A DNA stretch of 25,471 bases from Bacillota bacterium (GCA_023396555.1 JAEWWC010000037.1:1-25471), one strand, 5' to 3'. Shown: positions 7,282 through 15,572, counted from the first letter of the stretch. Notes: generated by a model not told the origin, from the sequence alone. Numbers and translations are program-made.

Positions 7282-8016
7282 CTAAATAACCATGCCGCCA
7301 TCCACAACGATCACCTGTCCGGTGACGTACGATGCGCCGTCGCCGCACAAAAACGCGACCATGTCGGCCACGTCCTCCGGCTTTCCGAAGCGCCCCAGCG
7401 GTATGCCCTGCTTCATGGCCTGTTTCACGTCGTCGCCCAGTTTATCGGTCATCGCGGTTTCGATGAAGCCGGGCGCGACCGCGTTCACGCAGATGCCGCG
7501 CTTGGCGACTTCCTTGGCGCACGACTTGGTGAGGCCGATGATGCCCGCCTTGGAGGCCGCGTAGTTGGCCTGCCCCGCGTTGCCCATGATGCCCACCACC
7601 GACGTGATGTTCACAATGCGTCCGCTACGCTTGCGCGCCATGTGCGCGATGCCCTCGCGCGAGCAGTAGAAGCAGCTGTCGAGGTTCGCCCGCAGCACAC
7701 GGTGATACTGCTCATCCGTCATGCGCATGATCAGCCCGTCATCCGTCACGCCGGCGTTGTTGACCAGCGCGTCCAGCCCGCCCAGCTCGCTGATGCAGGT
7801 CTGCACCAGCCGCTTGCATTCCACCGGATCGGTGAGATCGGCGGCAACCGCAACTGCGCGCTGCCCCAGCGCTTCTATCTGCCGGCAAACGTCCGCGGCC
7901 GGTTCCGCGCCGCTCCGGTAGTGTACGGCCACGTCGTATCCGGCCTGCGCAAGCTTCAGGCAGAGTGCCTGCCCGATGCCGCCGCTGCCGCCGGTAACCA
8001 ATGCCGCTTTGCTCAT
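7282..8016 (-). CDS. fabG: 3-oxoacyl-ACP reductase FabG
   Basis: A 244-residue SDR that reduces 3-oxoacyl-ACP with NADPH. It has TGGSGGIGQ at residues 8-16, NNAG at 86-89, and the triad Ser139, Tyr152 and Lys156 (NYAASK). The C-terminus ends YVTGQVIVVDGGMVI as expected. The start is ATG 8016, because GGGGAGGA lies seven bases upstream and this ATG overlaps the fabD stop as ATGA, a sign of translational coupling. An in-frame ATG 18 nt earlier has no support. Confidence 0.96.
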   Translation of the reverse strand: MSKAALVTGGSGGIGQALCLKLAQAGYDVAVHYRSGAEPAADVCRQIEALGQRAVAVAADLTDPVECKRLVQTCISELGGLDALVNNAGVTDDGLIMRMTDEQYHRVLRANLDSCFYCSREGIAHMARKRSGRIVNITSVVGIMGNAGQANYAASKAGIIGLTKSCAKEVAKRGICVNAVAPGFIETAMTDKLGDDVKQAMKQGIPLGRFGKPEDVADMVAFLCGDGASYVTGQVIVVDGGMVI

Positions 8017-8942
8017 TTGTCTTCCTCCCCGCATTCGCGCAGGAACGCGTCCAGCGTTTCCGCGTCGCGCACCGACTCAACCGACGCCGCCTTACCCGCG
8101 CGCCGCTTGAGCAGCTTGGCGAGCACGTTGCCGGGGCCGATCTCTACGAACCGCGTCACGCCGTCCGCCAGCATGCGCTCTACGCCGTCGTGCCAGCGCA
8201 CGCGCGCGCGCATCTGCTCGCACAGCAGCGCCCGTATATCCGCGTCCGGCGGATACGGTGCGCCCAGCGCATTGCTGTATACCGTGCCGCTCATGGGGCT
8301 TAATTCCGTCTTGTCCAGCTCTGCCGCAAATTGCTCCGCAGCGCCGTTCAGCAACGGGCAGTGCGACGGCCCCCTGACGGCCAGAAATGTGACCATCTTG
8401 GCTCCCGCCTGCTCCAGCGCGTCCTTGAGCGCCGCGAGGTCGCCCATGCGTCCGCCCAGCACCGTCTGCTGCTCCGACAGATGGTTCGCAAGGTACACCT
8501 CGGGATAAGCCGTGATGGCCTCCTCCACCTGCTCCGCTGTAAAGCCGATCACCGACAGCATGCCGCCCTCACCGGGGGGTATCGCGCCGTCCATGATCGC
8601 GCCGCGCTTCCGGACCAGCGCCGCCCCCTGCTCCGGCGAGATCACACCCGCCCCGCAGAGCGCGCTGTATTCGCCCAGCGACAGACCGGCATAGATATCC
8701 GCATGGATGCCCTTTGCCTGTATCGCCTTGAGCAGCGACACAGTATGCGCGAATATGGCAGGCTGTATCGTCTCGCTGCCGTCCAGCCCTACGCCCTCAA
8801 AGCACGCTGCCTTCAAATCCAGCCCCGCGCCCGCTTCGCACAGATCAAATGTTTGACGGTAAATATCAGAATGATTGTATAAGTCCGCCCCCATGCCGGG
8901 TGTCTGAGCACCCTGACCGGGGAATAAAAAAGCCGTCTTCAT
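8013..8942 (-). CDS. fabD: Malonyl-CoA:ACP transacylase FabD
   Basis: A 309-residue transacylase that moves malonyl from CoA to ACP to supply FabH and FabF. FPGQGAQ is at residues 7-13, the nucleophile Ser88 in GLSLGEYSAL, and the active-site His194 in GPSHCPLL. The second residue of the GxSLGE motif is Leu rather than the common His. It ends in an ATGA overlap with fabG. Its ATG overlaps the stop of a 35-codon frame that begins with a copy of fabD's own first codons. Confidence 0.95.
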   Translation of the reverse strand: MKTAFLFPGQGAQTPGMGADLYNHSDIYRQTFDLCEAGAGLDLKAACFEGVGLDGSETIQPAIFAHTVSLLKAIQAKGIHADIYAGLSLGEYSALCGAGVISPEQGAALVRKRGAIMDGAIPPGEGGMLSVIGFTAEQVEEAITAYPEVYLANHLSEQQTVLGGRMGDLAALKDALEQAGAKMVTFLAVRGPSHCPLLNGAAEQFAAELDKTELSPMSGTVYSNALGAPYPPDADIRALLCEQMRARVRWHDGVERMLADGVTRFVEIGPGNVLAKLLKRRAGKAASVESVRDAETLDAFLRECGEEDK

Positions 8943-8954
8943 TGATCCGCCTCC
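8924..8954. repeat. Direct repeat at the fabD start (copy B)
   Basis: 31 bp covering the fabD ribosome site, ATG and first codons. It matches 9028-9058 at 29 of 31 positions. Confidence 0.85.
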
Positions 8955-9046
8955 TGCATAGCCGCGCTGACCGGCACATTTGAGAGACGTCTGCTCACGG
9001 ACAACCGCTGCATGCTCTCAACGACCGATAAAAAAGCCGTCTTCAT
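8939..9046 (-). CDS. 35-codon frame bridging fabK and fabD; remnant of a junction duplication
   Basis: The ATG at 9046 overlaps the fabK stop (ATGA) and the TGA at 8939 overlaps the fabD ATG (ATGA), so the frame fills the gap exactly. It opens MKTAFL, the same first six residues as FabD, and closes SAAMQEADQ, which resembles the FabK end AASLLEADK. The ribosome site upstream, GGAGGCGGA, is also shared with fabD. The frame is therefore translatable and probably coupled, but the middle matches nothing I recognise. The likeliest reading is a scar left when a duplicated fabK-fabD junction lost its middle; a working small peptide is possible but unproven. Confidence 0.4.
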   Translation of the reverse strand: MKTAFLSVVESMQRLSVSRRLSNVPVSAAMQEADQ

Positions 9047-9058
9047 TTGTCCGCCTCC
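9028..9058. repeat. Direct repeat at the fabK end (copy A)
   Basis: 31 bp covering the last codons of fabK and the start of the 35-codon frame. It matches 8924-8954, offset by 104 nt; the two mismatches fall just before the ATG. Confidence 0.85.
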
Positions 9059-10005
9059 AGCAGGCTGGCCGCTGTTTTGAGCACGCTCTTGATGCGCTCG
9101 GTGTCGAACAGCTCCCGCACGATATCCGCCGCGGGCTGAATCTGATCGATCATGCATGCGCACTGGCCGGCCATGAACGAGCCTGTGTCCTTGTCGCCAT
9201 GCAGCACCGCGCGCATCAGCGAGCCTTCGCCCAGCTTCTCGATCTTCTCCGCGCCGTTCTCCTCGTATTCCACGCGCGCCAGCTCCCGCGCGAACGGGCT
9301 TTTCAGCAGCCGCACCGGATGGCCCGTGACGCGTCCCGTCACCTTACTGTCGATGTCCTTGGCTTTCACGACACGATCTTTGTACGCATCGTGGGCCGTG
9401 CACTCCTCGGCCAGTATGAACCGCGTGCCCACCTGAACGCCCTTCGCGCCCAGACAGAAGGCCGCCGCCACCGTGTCCGCGTCGAATATGCCGCCCGCCG
9501 CGACCACAGGGATGTTCACGCTGCGCACGATATCCGGCCACAGCACCATAGAGGTGAGTTCGCCAATGTGTCCGCCCGCCTCGCAGCCTTCCGCGATCAC
9601 GAAATCCGCACCCATACGCTCCATCAGCATGGCCAGCGCGCGGCTCGCGACCACCGGGGCTACCAGGCAGCCCGCTGCCTTCCACCGTTTGATGTAGGCG
9701 TCCGGGTTGCCCGCGCCGCTGATCACCACGGGAACGTGCAGGTCCGCCGCCATCTCGGCCACAGCCGCCACGTGCGGGCTCAGCAGCATGATGTTGAGCC
9801 CGAACGGTTTGTCCGTCTTCTCACGCACCAGTTTGATTTGGGTCTCCACCCAGTCGGGCGGCGCGTTGCCCGCCGCGATGACGCCGAGCCCCCCCGCCAT
9901 CGACACGGCGGCGGCGAGGCTCGCATCCGACACCCACGCCATTCCGCCCTGTATCAACGGGTACTCTGTTTTCGTCAGCGCGCAAATGCTGCCGCTATAC
10001 TTCAT
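9043..10005 (-). CDS. fabK: Enoyl-ACP reductase II FabK (FMN)
   Basis: A 320-residue nitronate monooxygenase-fold flavoprotein that reduces enoyl-ACP in the last step of each cycle. YPLIQGGMAWVSD is the FMN-binding start, and EGCEAGGHIGE carries His146, equivalent to the catalytic His of pneumococcal FabK. AAGGI and GVQVGTRF are the phosphate-binding blocks. Its place in the fab operon separates it from detoxifying nitronate monooxygenases. The ATG at 10005 overlaps the acpP stop as ATGA, with GGAGG about ten bases upstream. No FabI is in the window, so this is the only visible enoyl reductase. Confidence 0.95.
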   Translation of the reverse strand: MKYSGSICALTKTEYPLIQGGMAWVSDASLAAAVSMAGGLGVIAAGNAPPDWVETQIKLVREKTDKPFGLNIMLLSPHVAAVAEMAADLHVPVVISGAGNPDAYIKRWKAAGCLVAPVVASRALAMLMERMGADFVIAEGCEAGGHIGELTSMVLWPDIVRSVNIPVVAAGGIFDADTVAAAFCLGAKGVQVGTRFILAEECTAHDAYKDRVVKAKDIDSKVTGRVTGHPVRLLKSPFARELARVEYEENGAEKIEKLGEGSLMRAVLHGDKDTGSFMAGQCACMIDQIQPAADIVRELFDTERIKSVLKTAASLLEADK

Positions 10006-10229
10006 CCCTTCTTTGCCTCCAAATAAGCCACCAGCTCGCCTACAGTGTGGATGTCCTTGATCTCCTCATTGGGAATCTTAACGCCCGTCTGCTTCTCGAG
10101 GTCGATCAGCATTTCCACCATATCCAGCGAGTCCATCGAGAAATCCTCGACAAAGCGGCTGCCCGAGTTGATCTCGTCGCGCTCCAGTTCAAGCTGTTCC
10201 ATCAGGTTTTTGATAATGAGTTCTTCCAT
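10002..10229 (-). CDS. acpP: Acyl carrier protein AcpP
   Basis: A 75-residue acidic four-helix carrier. Ser34 in MDSLDMVEM is the 4'-phosphopantetheine site. It carries the growing acyl chain between the Fab enzymes. The start has AGGAG upstream. It lies 13 nt after fabH and overlaps fabK by ATGA, the acpP-fabK order also seen in streptococci. Confidence 0.97.
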   Translation of the reverse strand: MEELIIKNLMEQLELERDEINSGSRFVEDFSMDSLDMVEMLIDLEKQTGVKIPNEEIKDIHTVGELVAYLEAKKG

Positions 10230-10242
10230 TTTGATTCTCCTC

Positions 10243-11229
10243 CTAAAATGACATTGTCCAATCCACCACGATGCCGCCGCAAGTCAGCCCGGCTCCGAAG
10301 GCGACAAGGGCAACCCTGTCCCCCTTTTTCAGCCAGCCCTTTTTGCATGCGTCATACAGGGCGATCGGTATGGTCGCTGATGATGTGTTCGCGTAATCCG
10401 CGATATTTAAAAAGAATTGGTCGGCATTGTAATCCAACCTTCTCTTTAAATAGTCAATGATCTTTTCGTTGGCCTGATGCGGTATGATCTTGGTAAACGG
10501 CTTATCGCCGCACATGTCGAGCAGCTGCTGCAGTACGTCGCCCGCCGCCCCGACGGCATAGGAAAACACCTCGCGACCGTCCATATGGATGTAATCGCGC
10601 TTGGCCTGTGTTTCGTCAATGCTGTTAAACGGGGTTTTGCGCTCATCCCTTCTGCAGATGATGACATCCTGAAGGTCCGGCGAGCCGCCCAGTATCGGAA
10701 AGTGAAGCCGGGGCGTTTCGCTCCGCTTCAGCACCACCGCGCCCGCGCCGTCGCCAAACAGCACGCAGGTGGTCCTGTCCGTCCAGTCGGTGTAGGTGGA
10801 CAGCGCTTCCGAGGATACCACGAGCGCCGTATTGAGGTTCAGCGTGTCCATCAGGCTCGCCGCCGTGGACAGCGCGTAGACGAAGCCCGAACATCCCGCG
10901 TTTACGTCCATATTGGCGCAGTTCTCAATGCCCAGCGTCTTTTGCACGTAGCTCGACATGCCCGGCGTGACCAGCTCGCTAGAGATGGTGCTGGCGACGA
11001 TCAGTCCGATGTCGCATTGGTCGATGCCCGCATGCTCAATCGCGCCACGGGCAACCTCCACCGCCATGTCGATGGACTTTTCACCCGTTGAGACATGCCG
11101 CGTGCTGATGCCTGTGCGCTTCTTTATCCACTCGTCGCTGGTGTCCACCAGCTTTTCCAGCTCAAAATTCGTTACTGTTCTCTCGGGCACCTTGATGGCG
11201 ATGCCCGCTATTTCCACGGAAGCTAACAA
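10243..11229 (-). CDS. fabH: 3-oxoacyl-ACP synthase III FabH
   Basis: A 328-residue initiating condensing enzyme that joins acyl-CoA to malonyl-ACP. The triad is Cys113 (NAGCSGF), His251 (IPHQAN) and Asn281 (YANTSSATIP). SDEWIKKRTGI is the typical N-terminal block. The start is TTG 11229, with GAGAGG about nine bases upstream; a GTG four codons later is less well placed. It is 46 nt after accA, the longest gap in the operon, and I see no promoter in that gap. Confidence 0.95.
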   Translation of the reverse strand: MLASVEIAGIAIKVPERTVTNFELEKLVDTSDEWIKKRTGISTRHVSTGEKSIDMAVEVARGAIEHAGIDQCDIGLIVASTISSELVTPGMSSYVQKTLGIENCANMDVNAGCSGFVYALSTAASLMDTLNLNTALVVSSEALSTYTDWTDRTTCVLFGDGAGAVVLKRSETPRLHFPILGGSPDLQDVIICRRDERKTPFNSIDETQAKRDYIHMDGREVFSYAVGAAGDVLQQLLDMCGDKPFTKIIPHQANEKIIDYLKRRLDYNADQFFLNIADYANTSSATIPIALYDACKKGWLKKGDRVALVAFGAGLTCGGIVVDWTMSF

Positions 11230-11275
11230 CCCTTAAGTCCTCTCAATTCCTCTTGGTTAATGCCGCGGGTTCTTA

Positions 11276-12115
11276 TCAGAGCCCTCTCATGTTCAAGAAT
11301 TTCTGGTGCCGGTTCTCCACCAGCCGGTCGGGCGTCACGCGCGTCAGACGCCGCAGCGCCACGCGTATCACGCGGCGGATGTCCTCCACGCTCGCGTCCA
11401 TGTCGAAGCGTGAAAAGCCTTCCGGCTCGCGGATGACGCTGTCCACGATGTGGAACTGCTTTAAGTCCGCCGCCGTCAGCTTTAGGTTTTTGGCCACTTC
11501 CTGTGCCATCGAACTGTCCTTGTACAGTATCGATGCGCAGCCCTCGGGCGATATCACCGAGAAGTAGCTGTTCTCCAGCATGATCAAACGGTCCGCCAGC
11601 GACAGAGCTAATGCGCCGCCGCTGCCGCCCTCGCCAATGATAATGGATATGATGGGCGTTTTGACGGTCGCCATCGCGCGCAGATGCTCCGCGATGATGA
11701 GCCCCTGCCCCTTCGCTTCCGCTTCTACTCCGGCTGCTGCTCCCGGCGTGTCTACGAAGCAGATCACGGGCCGTTGGAACTTCTCGGCCTGACGCAGCGC
11801 CCGCATCGATTTGCGGTACCCTTCCGGATTGGGCATGCCGAAGTTGCAGCGCATACGCTCTTCGAGCGTGTGCCCCTTCTGCTGGCCGATCACCGTCACA
11901 GGGCAGTTCTCGAACCAAGCGATGGCGGTCACGATGGCATCGTCGTCGCCCATACACCGGTCGCCCCGCACCTCGAAAACGCCATGGAAAAGCTTGGCGA
12001 TGTAATCGCGCGCCTGCGGCCTGTTCTCTTTGCGGGCGTTCATCACACGATCCCAGGCCAGCTCCTGGGGTTCGTTCACGCCATTATTCGGCGTTTGTGT
12101 TTCGTTTAAAGACAT
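11276..12115 (-). CDS. accA: Acetyl-CoA carboxylase carboxyltransferase subunit alpha AccA
   Basis: A 279-residue crotonase-fold subunit. With AccD it moves CO2 from biotin to acetyl-CoA. Typical blocks are FGMPNPEGYRK, VDTPGAAAGVEAE, IGEGGSGGALAL and ISPEGCASILYKD. It is shorter than E. coli AccA because the long N-terminal helical region is missing, as in many Clostridia. The gene overlaps accD by 32 nt. The AGAGG before ATG 12115 is about 12 bases away, a poor fit, so initiation probably depends on ribosomes finishing accD. The gene ends in tandem stops, TGATAA. Confidence 0.94.
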   Translation of the reverse strand: MSLNETQTPNNGVNEPQELAWDRVMNARKENRPQARDYIAKLFHGVFEVRGDRCMGDDDAIVTAIAWFENCPVTVIGQQKGHTLEERMRCNFGMPNPEGYRKSMRALRQAEKFQRPVICFVDTPGAAAGVEAEAKGQGLIIAEHLRAMATVKTPIISIIIGEGGSGGALALSLADRLIMLENSYFSVISPEGCASILYKDSSMAQEVAKNLKLTAADLKQFHIVDSVIREPEGFSRFDMDASVEDIRRVIRVALRRLTRVTPDRLVENRHQKFLNMRGL

Positions 12116-12989
12116 CGTCGTATATTTCCTCTATAAAGGTTTTGGGCCGGCCTTCGCAGCTGTGCAGCGCCAGCAGCGCCGCCAAAGTCTCGCGCATGTC
12201 CTTGCGCTCGACGATGCGGTCGATCAGGCCGTGTTCATACAAATACTCCGCCGTCTGAAAGCCCTCCGGCAGCTTATCGCGCACCGTCTGCTCGATGACG
12301 CGCGGCCCTGCGAAGCCGATCAGCGCGCCCGGTTCCGCGATGGTGATATCACCCTGCATCGCAAAGCTGGCGGTTACGCCGCCGGTCGTGGGGTGCGTCA
12401 GCACGTTGATGTGCAGCAGCCTCTGGGCGCTGTGCCTGGCCAGCGCGATGGTGGTACGGGACATCTGCAGCAGCGACAGTATGCCCTCCTGCATGCGCGC
12501 CCCGCCCGACGCACAGAAAATGATGAGCGGTAGTTTATTGAGCGTCGCAAACTCCGCGATGATGACGATCTTCTCGCCCACCACCGTACCCATGCTGCCC
12601 ATCATGAAATACGAGTCCATCACGGCGATGGCGGTGCGCAGCCCCTTGATGGTGGCCTTGCCGATCACCACACCCTCCTGCATCTTGGACTTGTCTCGTT
12701 CATTGGCCATCTTGGTTTTGTATCCGGGGAACGAGAGCGGGTCCTTGCTCTCCGCCTCGCGCTCGATTTCGATGAAGCTTCCGGTGTCCACGATGGTTTC
12801 GATGCGCCGGTAAGACGGCTGGCGGAACAGTGCCCCGCAATAAGGGCATATGGAATCGCCCGCGTGCACGATGTCCGCAACCATGTCCCGGCCGCAGCCG
12901 CCGCAGCGCAGCATCTCCAGCGCCGCGCCCGGCTTGTTATTGGCTTCTTCGGGAACTCCCGATGTTATTTTTTCGTTGAACAGATTCAT
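12084..12989 (-). CDS. accD: Acetyl-CoA carboxylase carboxyltransferase subunit beta AccD
   Basis: A 301-residue subunit. The N-terminal zinc ribbon is CxxC at residues 29-32 and CxxC at 48-51. The carboxyltransferase core shows GSFIEIE, MDSYFMMGSMG, FCASGGARMQEG and LTHPTTGGVTASFAM. The start is ATG 12989, because it overlaps the accC stop as ATGA and has AGAGG upstream; the frame stays open for another 45 nt but that stretch lies inside accC. It pairs with AccA. Confidence 0.95.
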   Translation of the reverse strand: MNLFNEKITSGVPEEANNKPGAALEMLRCGGCGRDMVADIVHAGDSICPYCGALFRQPSYRRIETIVDTGSFIEIEREAESKDPLSFPGYKTKMANERDKSKMQEGVVIGKATIKGLRTAIAVMDSYFMMGSMGTVVGEKIVIIAEFATLNKLPLIIFCASGGARMQEGILSLLQMSRTTIALARHSAQRLLHINVLTHPTTGGVTASFAMQGDITIAEPGALIGFAGPRVIEQTVRDKLPEGFQTAEYLYEHGLIDRIVERKDMRETLAALLALHSCEGRPKTFIEEIYDDVFKRNTNAE

Positions 12990-14347
12990 GGCCGACCTCT
13001 CATGAAGCGGTGAATGAACACCTGCTCGATCCATTTGGTATGTACGTTGCCCGACTGGAAGTCCGGATCTGCCAGCATCGCCTGCGCAAACTCGGCGTTG
13101 TGGCTGATGCCGTCGATTTCAAGCTCCGCCAGCGCACTCGCGCACAGCCGGATGGCTTCTTCGCGGTCATCGCCCGTCCCGATGAGCTTGAGCACCATCG
13201 AGTCGTAATACGGCGATATCTCGTCGCCCGCCGCATAGCCGGTGTCGATGCGGATGCCGTTACCACCCGGCAACGCCATTCCCTTTATAATGCCCGGAGA
13301 CGGGCGAAAGTTCTCAGATGGGTCCTCCGCGTTGATGCGGCACTCGATGGAATGGCCGCGCGGTATCAGCATTTCCTGCGGCACGTCCATGTGGTGCCCC
13401 ATCGCCACCTGTATCTGCGCCTTGACGAGATCAAGGCCGAACAGGCTCTCGGTGACCGGATGCTCCACCTGTATGCGTGCGTTCATCTCCATGAAGAAGA
13501 AGCGGCCGTCCTTCGCCAGCAAAAACTCCACGGTGCCCGCGTTCTTGTAACCCACGCACCGCGCGATATCCACGGCGGTCTGCTGTATCTTCGCCAGCAC
13601 ATCGGGGTCCACGTTGGCCGCCGGCGCTTCCTCCAGCAGCTTCTGGTTCTTGCGCTGCAGGCTGCACTCCCGCGTGCCCAGATGCAGCACGCTGCCGTGC
13701 TCGTCAGCGAGTATCTGCACCTCGATGTGGCGCGCTTCGGGCAGGTACGCCTCCAGATAGACGCTGCCGTCGCCGAACGCCAGCTCCGCCTCACGGCACA
13801 CCAGCGAGAATTCCTTCTCCAGCGCTGCGGCGTCCTGCACCACGCGAATGCCCTTGCCGCCGCCGCCCTTGGCCGCCTTGATCATCAGCGGAAAGCCGAT
13901 CTCCTTGGCAACCGCCACCGCTTCCTTCACGCCGTTCACCGTGCCGTTTGAACCCGGCACCACGGGGAAGCCGTTCTTGATCATCGTTTCGCGCGCCATC
14001 TGCTTATCGCCCAGCATCAGCATCGTCTCCGGGTCCGGGCCGATGAACTTGATGCCTTCTTCCGCGCAGGCTCTGGCAAACGCATCGTTCTCGGACAGGA
14101 AGCCCACGCCGGGGTGTATCATGTCCGCCCCGTAGGCCTTCGCCGCCGCGAGTATGCTGTCGATGTTGAGGTAGCTCTTGTCCGCGGGGCGCGGGCCGAT
14201 GCACACGCTGGCGTCCGCCAGACGAGCCGGCATGCCCCCCTCGTCGTTCTCAGAAAACACCGCCACCGTTTTGAGGCCCAGCTTCTTGCAGGTGCGGATG
14301 ATGCGCACCGCTATCTCGCCCCTGTTGGCAACCAGTACGGTGCTCAT
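12986..14347 (-). CDS. accC: Biotin carboxylase AccC
   Basis: A 453-residue ATP-grasp enzyme that carboxylates the biotin on AccB using ATP and bicarbonate. NRGEIAVRIIRTC is the N-terminal block, KGGGGKGIR (160-168) the glycine-rich loop, and EMNARIQVEHPVTE (287-300) holds metal and catalytic residues. The usual HPGYGFLSEN reads HPGVGFLSEN here (Tyr to Val at 81). It starts 1 nt after the accB stop, using a GGAGG inside accB, and overlaps accD by ATGA. Confidence 0.96.
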   Translation of the reverse strand: MSTVLVANRGEIAVRIIRTCKKLGLKTVAVFSENDEGGMPARLADASVCIGPRPADKSYLNIDSILAAAKAYGADMIHPGVGFLSENDAFARACAEEGIKFIGPDPETMLMLGDKQMARETMIKNGFPVVPGSNGTVNGVKEAVAVAKEIGFPLMIKAAKGGGGKGIRVVQDAAALEKEFSLVCREAELAFGDGSVYLEAYLPEARHIEVQILADEHGSVLHLGTRECSLQRKNQKLLEEAPAANVDPDVLAKIQQTAVDIARCVGYKNAGTVEFLLAKDGRFFFMEMNARIQVEHPVTESLFGLDLVKAQIQVAMGHHMDVPQEMLIPRGHSIECRINAEDPSENFRPSPGIIKGMALPGGNGIRIDTGYAAGDEISPYYDSMVLKLIGTGDDREEAIRLCASALAELEIDGISHNAEFAQAMLADPDFQSGNVHTKWIEQVFIHRFMRGRP

Positions 14348-14348
14348 G

Positions 14349-14777
14349 CTACTTGCCTCCGGCGACGCGGAACAGCGCTTCGTTCGCCGATACCGTCTGT
14401 CCGTCCTTCACCAGTACGCTGACGATCACGCCGCTCACCGACGAGCTGATCTCGTTCATCGTCTTCATCGCCTCAATGATGCAGACAGTGTCGCCCTTGC
14501 TAACCTGCTTGCCCGCCTTCACGAAAGGCTCGGCGCCCGGCTCCTTCGCCGCGTAGAATACGCCGGAAATGGGCGAGCGTATGACTTCGCCTTCTTCCTT
14601 CTCCTCCGCCTTGGGCATAGCGCCCTCCGCAGCGGGTACAAATGTCTGTGCAGCAGCCTGCGGCTGCCCGCCGCCGCGCTCCAGGCATAGCCTTAAGTCC
14701 TGATACTGTATCTCTATCTTGTTGAATGTGGATTTCTCCGCCCGGTCCATCAGTTTAAATACTGCGTCCAGATCCAT
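14349..14777 (-). CDS. accB: Biotin carboxyl carrier protein AccB
   Basis: A 142-residue carrier and the first gene of the fatty-acid operon. An N-terminal helix (about 1-32) is followed by a Pro/Ala/Gln/Glu-rich linker (about 36-64) and a biotinyl domain (66-140). The biotinylated residue is Lys105 in EAMKTMNE; the residue after Lys is Thr where Met is usual. The start is ATG 14777, with AAGGAGG eight bases upstream; an upstream in-frame ATG would begin inside the leader. Confidence 0.94.
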   Translation of the reverse strand: MDLDAVFKLMDRAEKSTFNKIEIQYQDLRLCLERGGGQPQAAAQTFVPAAEGAMPKAEEKEEGEVIRSPISGVFYAAKEPGAEPFVKAGKQVSKGDTVCIIEAMKTMNEISSSVSGVIVSVLVKDGQTVSANEALFRVAGGK

Positions 14778-14830
14778 CAGTCGCCTCCTTTTTGAGACTT
14801 TTTTCGATAATAAATATGATTGCATAAGTT

Positions 14831-14855
14831 AAGGTTAGTACATCAAACCAACCTT
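14831..14855. promoter_or_regulatory. Candidate MarR/FabT-like operator of the fab operon
   Basis: An inverted repeat with arms AAGGTTAGT (14831-14839) and ACCAACCTT (14847-14855), one mismatch, and a 7-nt centre. It begins at the predicted transcript start (about 14856) and covers roughly +1 to +25, so a bound dimer would block transcription. The left half reappears as AAAGTTAGTA upstream of the marR gene (15641-15650). Confidence 0.6.
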
Positions 14856-14862
14856 GAAGAAA

Positions 14863-14891
14863 ATAGTATCATGATGCGGCATGTATGTCAA
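14863..14891 (-). promoter_or_regulatory. Promoter of the acc-fab operon
   Basis: Minus strand -35 TTGACA (14886-14891), 17 nt spacer, -10 TACTAT (14863-14868). Start near 14856, with a leader of about 79 nt before accB. Confidence 0.75.
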
Positions 14892-14950
14892 CGCGCTCCG
14901 ATTGGCCATCCAATGTCATTAACAAAACCTTTATAAACAAATCTTATTAT

Positions 14951-14975
14951 CTTGCCGCGGCTTTATCGCAGCAAG
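14951..14975. other. Hairpin in the marR-accB gap
   Basis: A 9-bp stem with one G-U pair joins 14951-14959 and 14967-14975. On the minus strand it is not followed by a T-tract, so it is a weak candidate for ending the marR transcript. On the plus strand a T6 run begins 6 nt later, but no plus-strand gene ends here. Apart from this and the operon promoter/operator, I see nothing in 14778-15098. Confidence 0.3.
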
Positions 14976-15098
14976 CTGGCATTTTTTACGGTTCTGTTGC
15001 AGCAATATTCGTAAACCAGCCAATATGTTAAGTTATTATTTCCTGACCTTTGTGGATATAAACAAAACGTAAAACAAGTTTTGATAATGCTTAAAATT

Positions 15099-15572
15099 TC
15101 ACACATGCAGCCGGTTAAAGAACGCCAGCAAGGCCTTCATCGACACAATGAGGTCCGGATAGGCCGCTATGTCAAATTCCTTAAGTATGCTTTCTATGAG
15201 CATGTCGTGAAACTGCTTGTGCTTTTTGCAGCAATCTTCACCCTTTGGCGTCAGCTGCAGCTCGCTCTTGCGCTTGTCCTGATCCGCCTTTTCTTTGACG
15301 AGGTATCCCTTTTTGACGAGCCTCGAAACGGATACGCTCACCGTCGCCTTGGTAACCCCCAGCATATCCGCAATCTGCGTCAGCGTCGCGCCGGGGCTGT
15401 CCTGTATGTTCTCAAGTGCATGCATCTCCGTCCGGCTCAAGTTGTCGTTGGCCGATTGCGACACGCTTTTTTCCTGCAGCCTTAATATGCGGTAAAACAT
15501 ATCCTTGAGCAGCTGGTTCAGCAAAATTCTGATATCCTGTTCAGTCATTCCGGTTCCCGCTCCGGCATCCAC
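15099..15572 (-). CDS. MarR-family regulator, FabT-like
   Basis: A 157-residue winged-helix repressor. LSRTEMHALENI, LTQIADMLGVTKATVSVSVS (recognition helix) and the wing with KADQDKRKSELQLTPKGE are classical MarR features. The spacing and the EMHALENI segment resemble streptococcal FabT, which represses fatty-acid genes when bound to acyl-ACP. The start is GTG 15572, with AAGGAGG eight bases upstream; an in-frame ATG at residue 9 has no ribosome site. It lies directly upstream of the acc-fab operon on the same strand, separated by a 321-nt region with that operon's own promoter and operator. Control of fatty-acid synthesis is inferred from position and the shared half-site. Confidence 0.8.
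   Translation of the reverse strand: MDAGAGTGMTEQDIRILLNQLLKDMFYRILRLQEKSVSQSANDNLSRTEMHALENIQDSPGATLTQIADMLGVTKATVSVSVSRLVKKGYLVKEKADQDKRKSELQLTPKGEDCCKKHKQFHDMLIESILKEFDIAAYPDLIVSMKALLAFFNRLHV

Noticed and set aside
6249..7289. 346-codon plus-strand frame opposite fabF
   Set aside because: It mirrors fabF codon positions in G+C-rich sequence, is Arg/His/Ala-rich and lacks any family block. Similar antisense frames lie opposite fabK (8980-10026), accC (13010-13951) and lysA (23473-24444).
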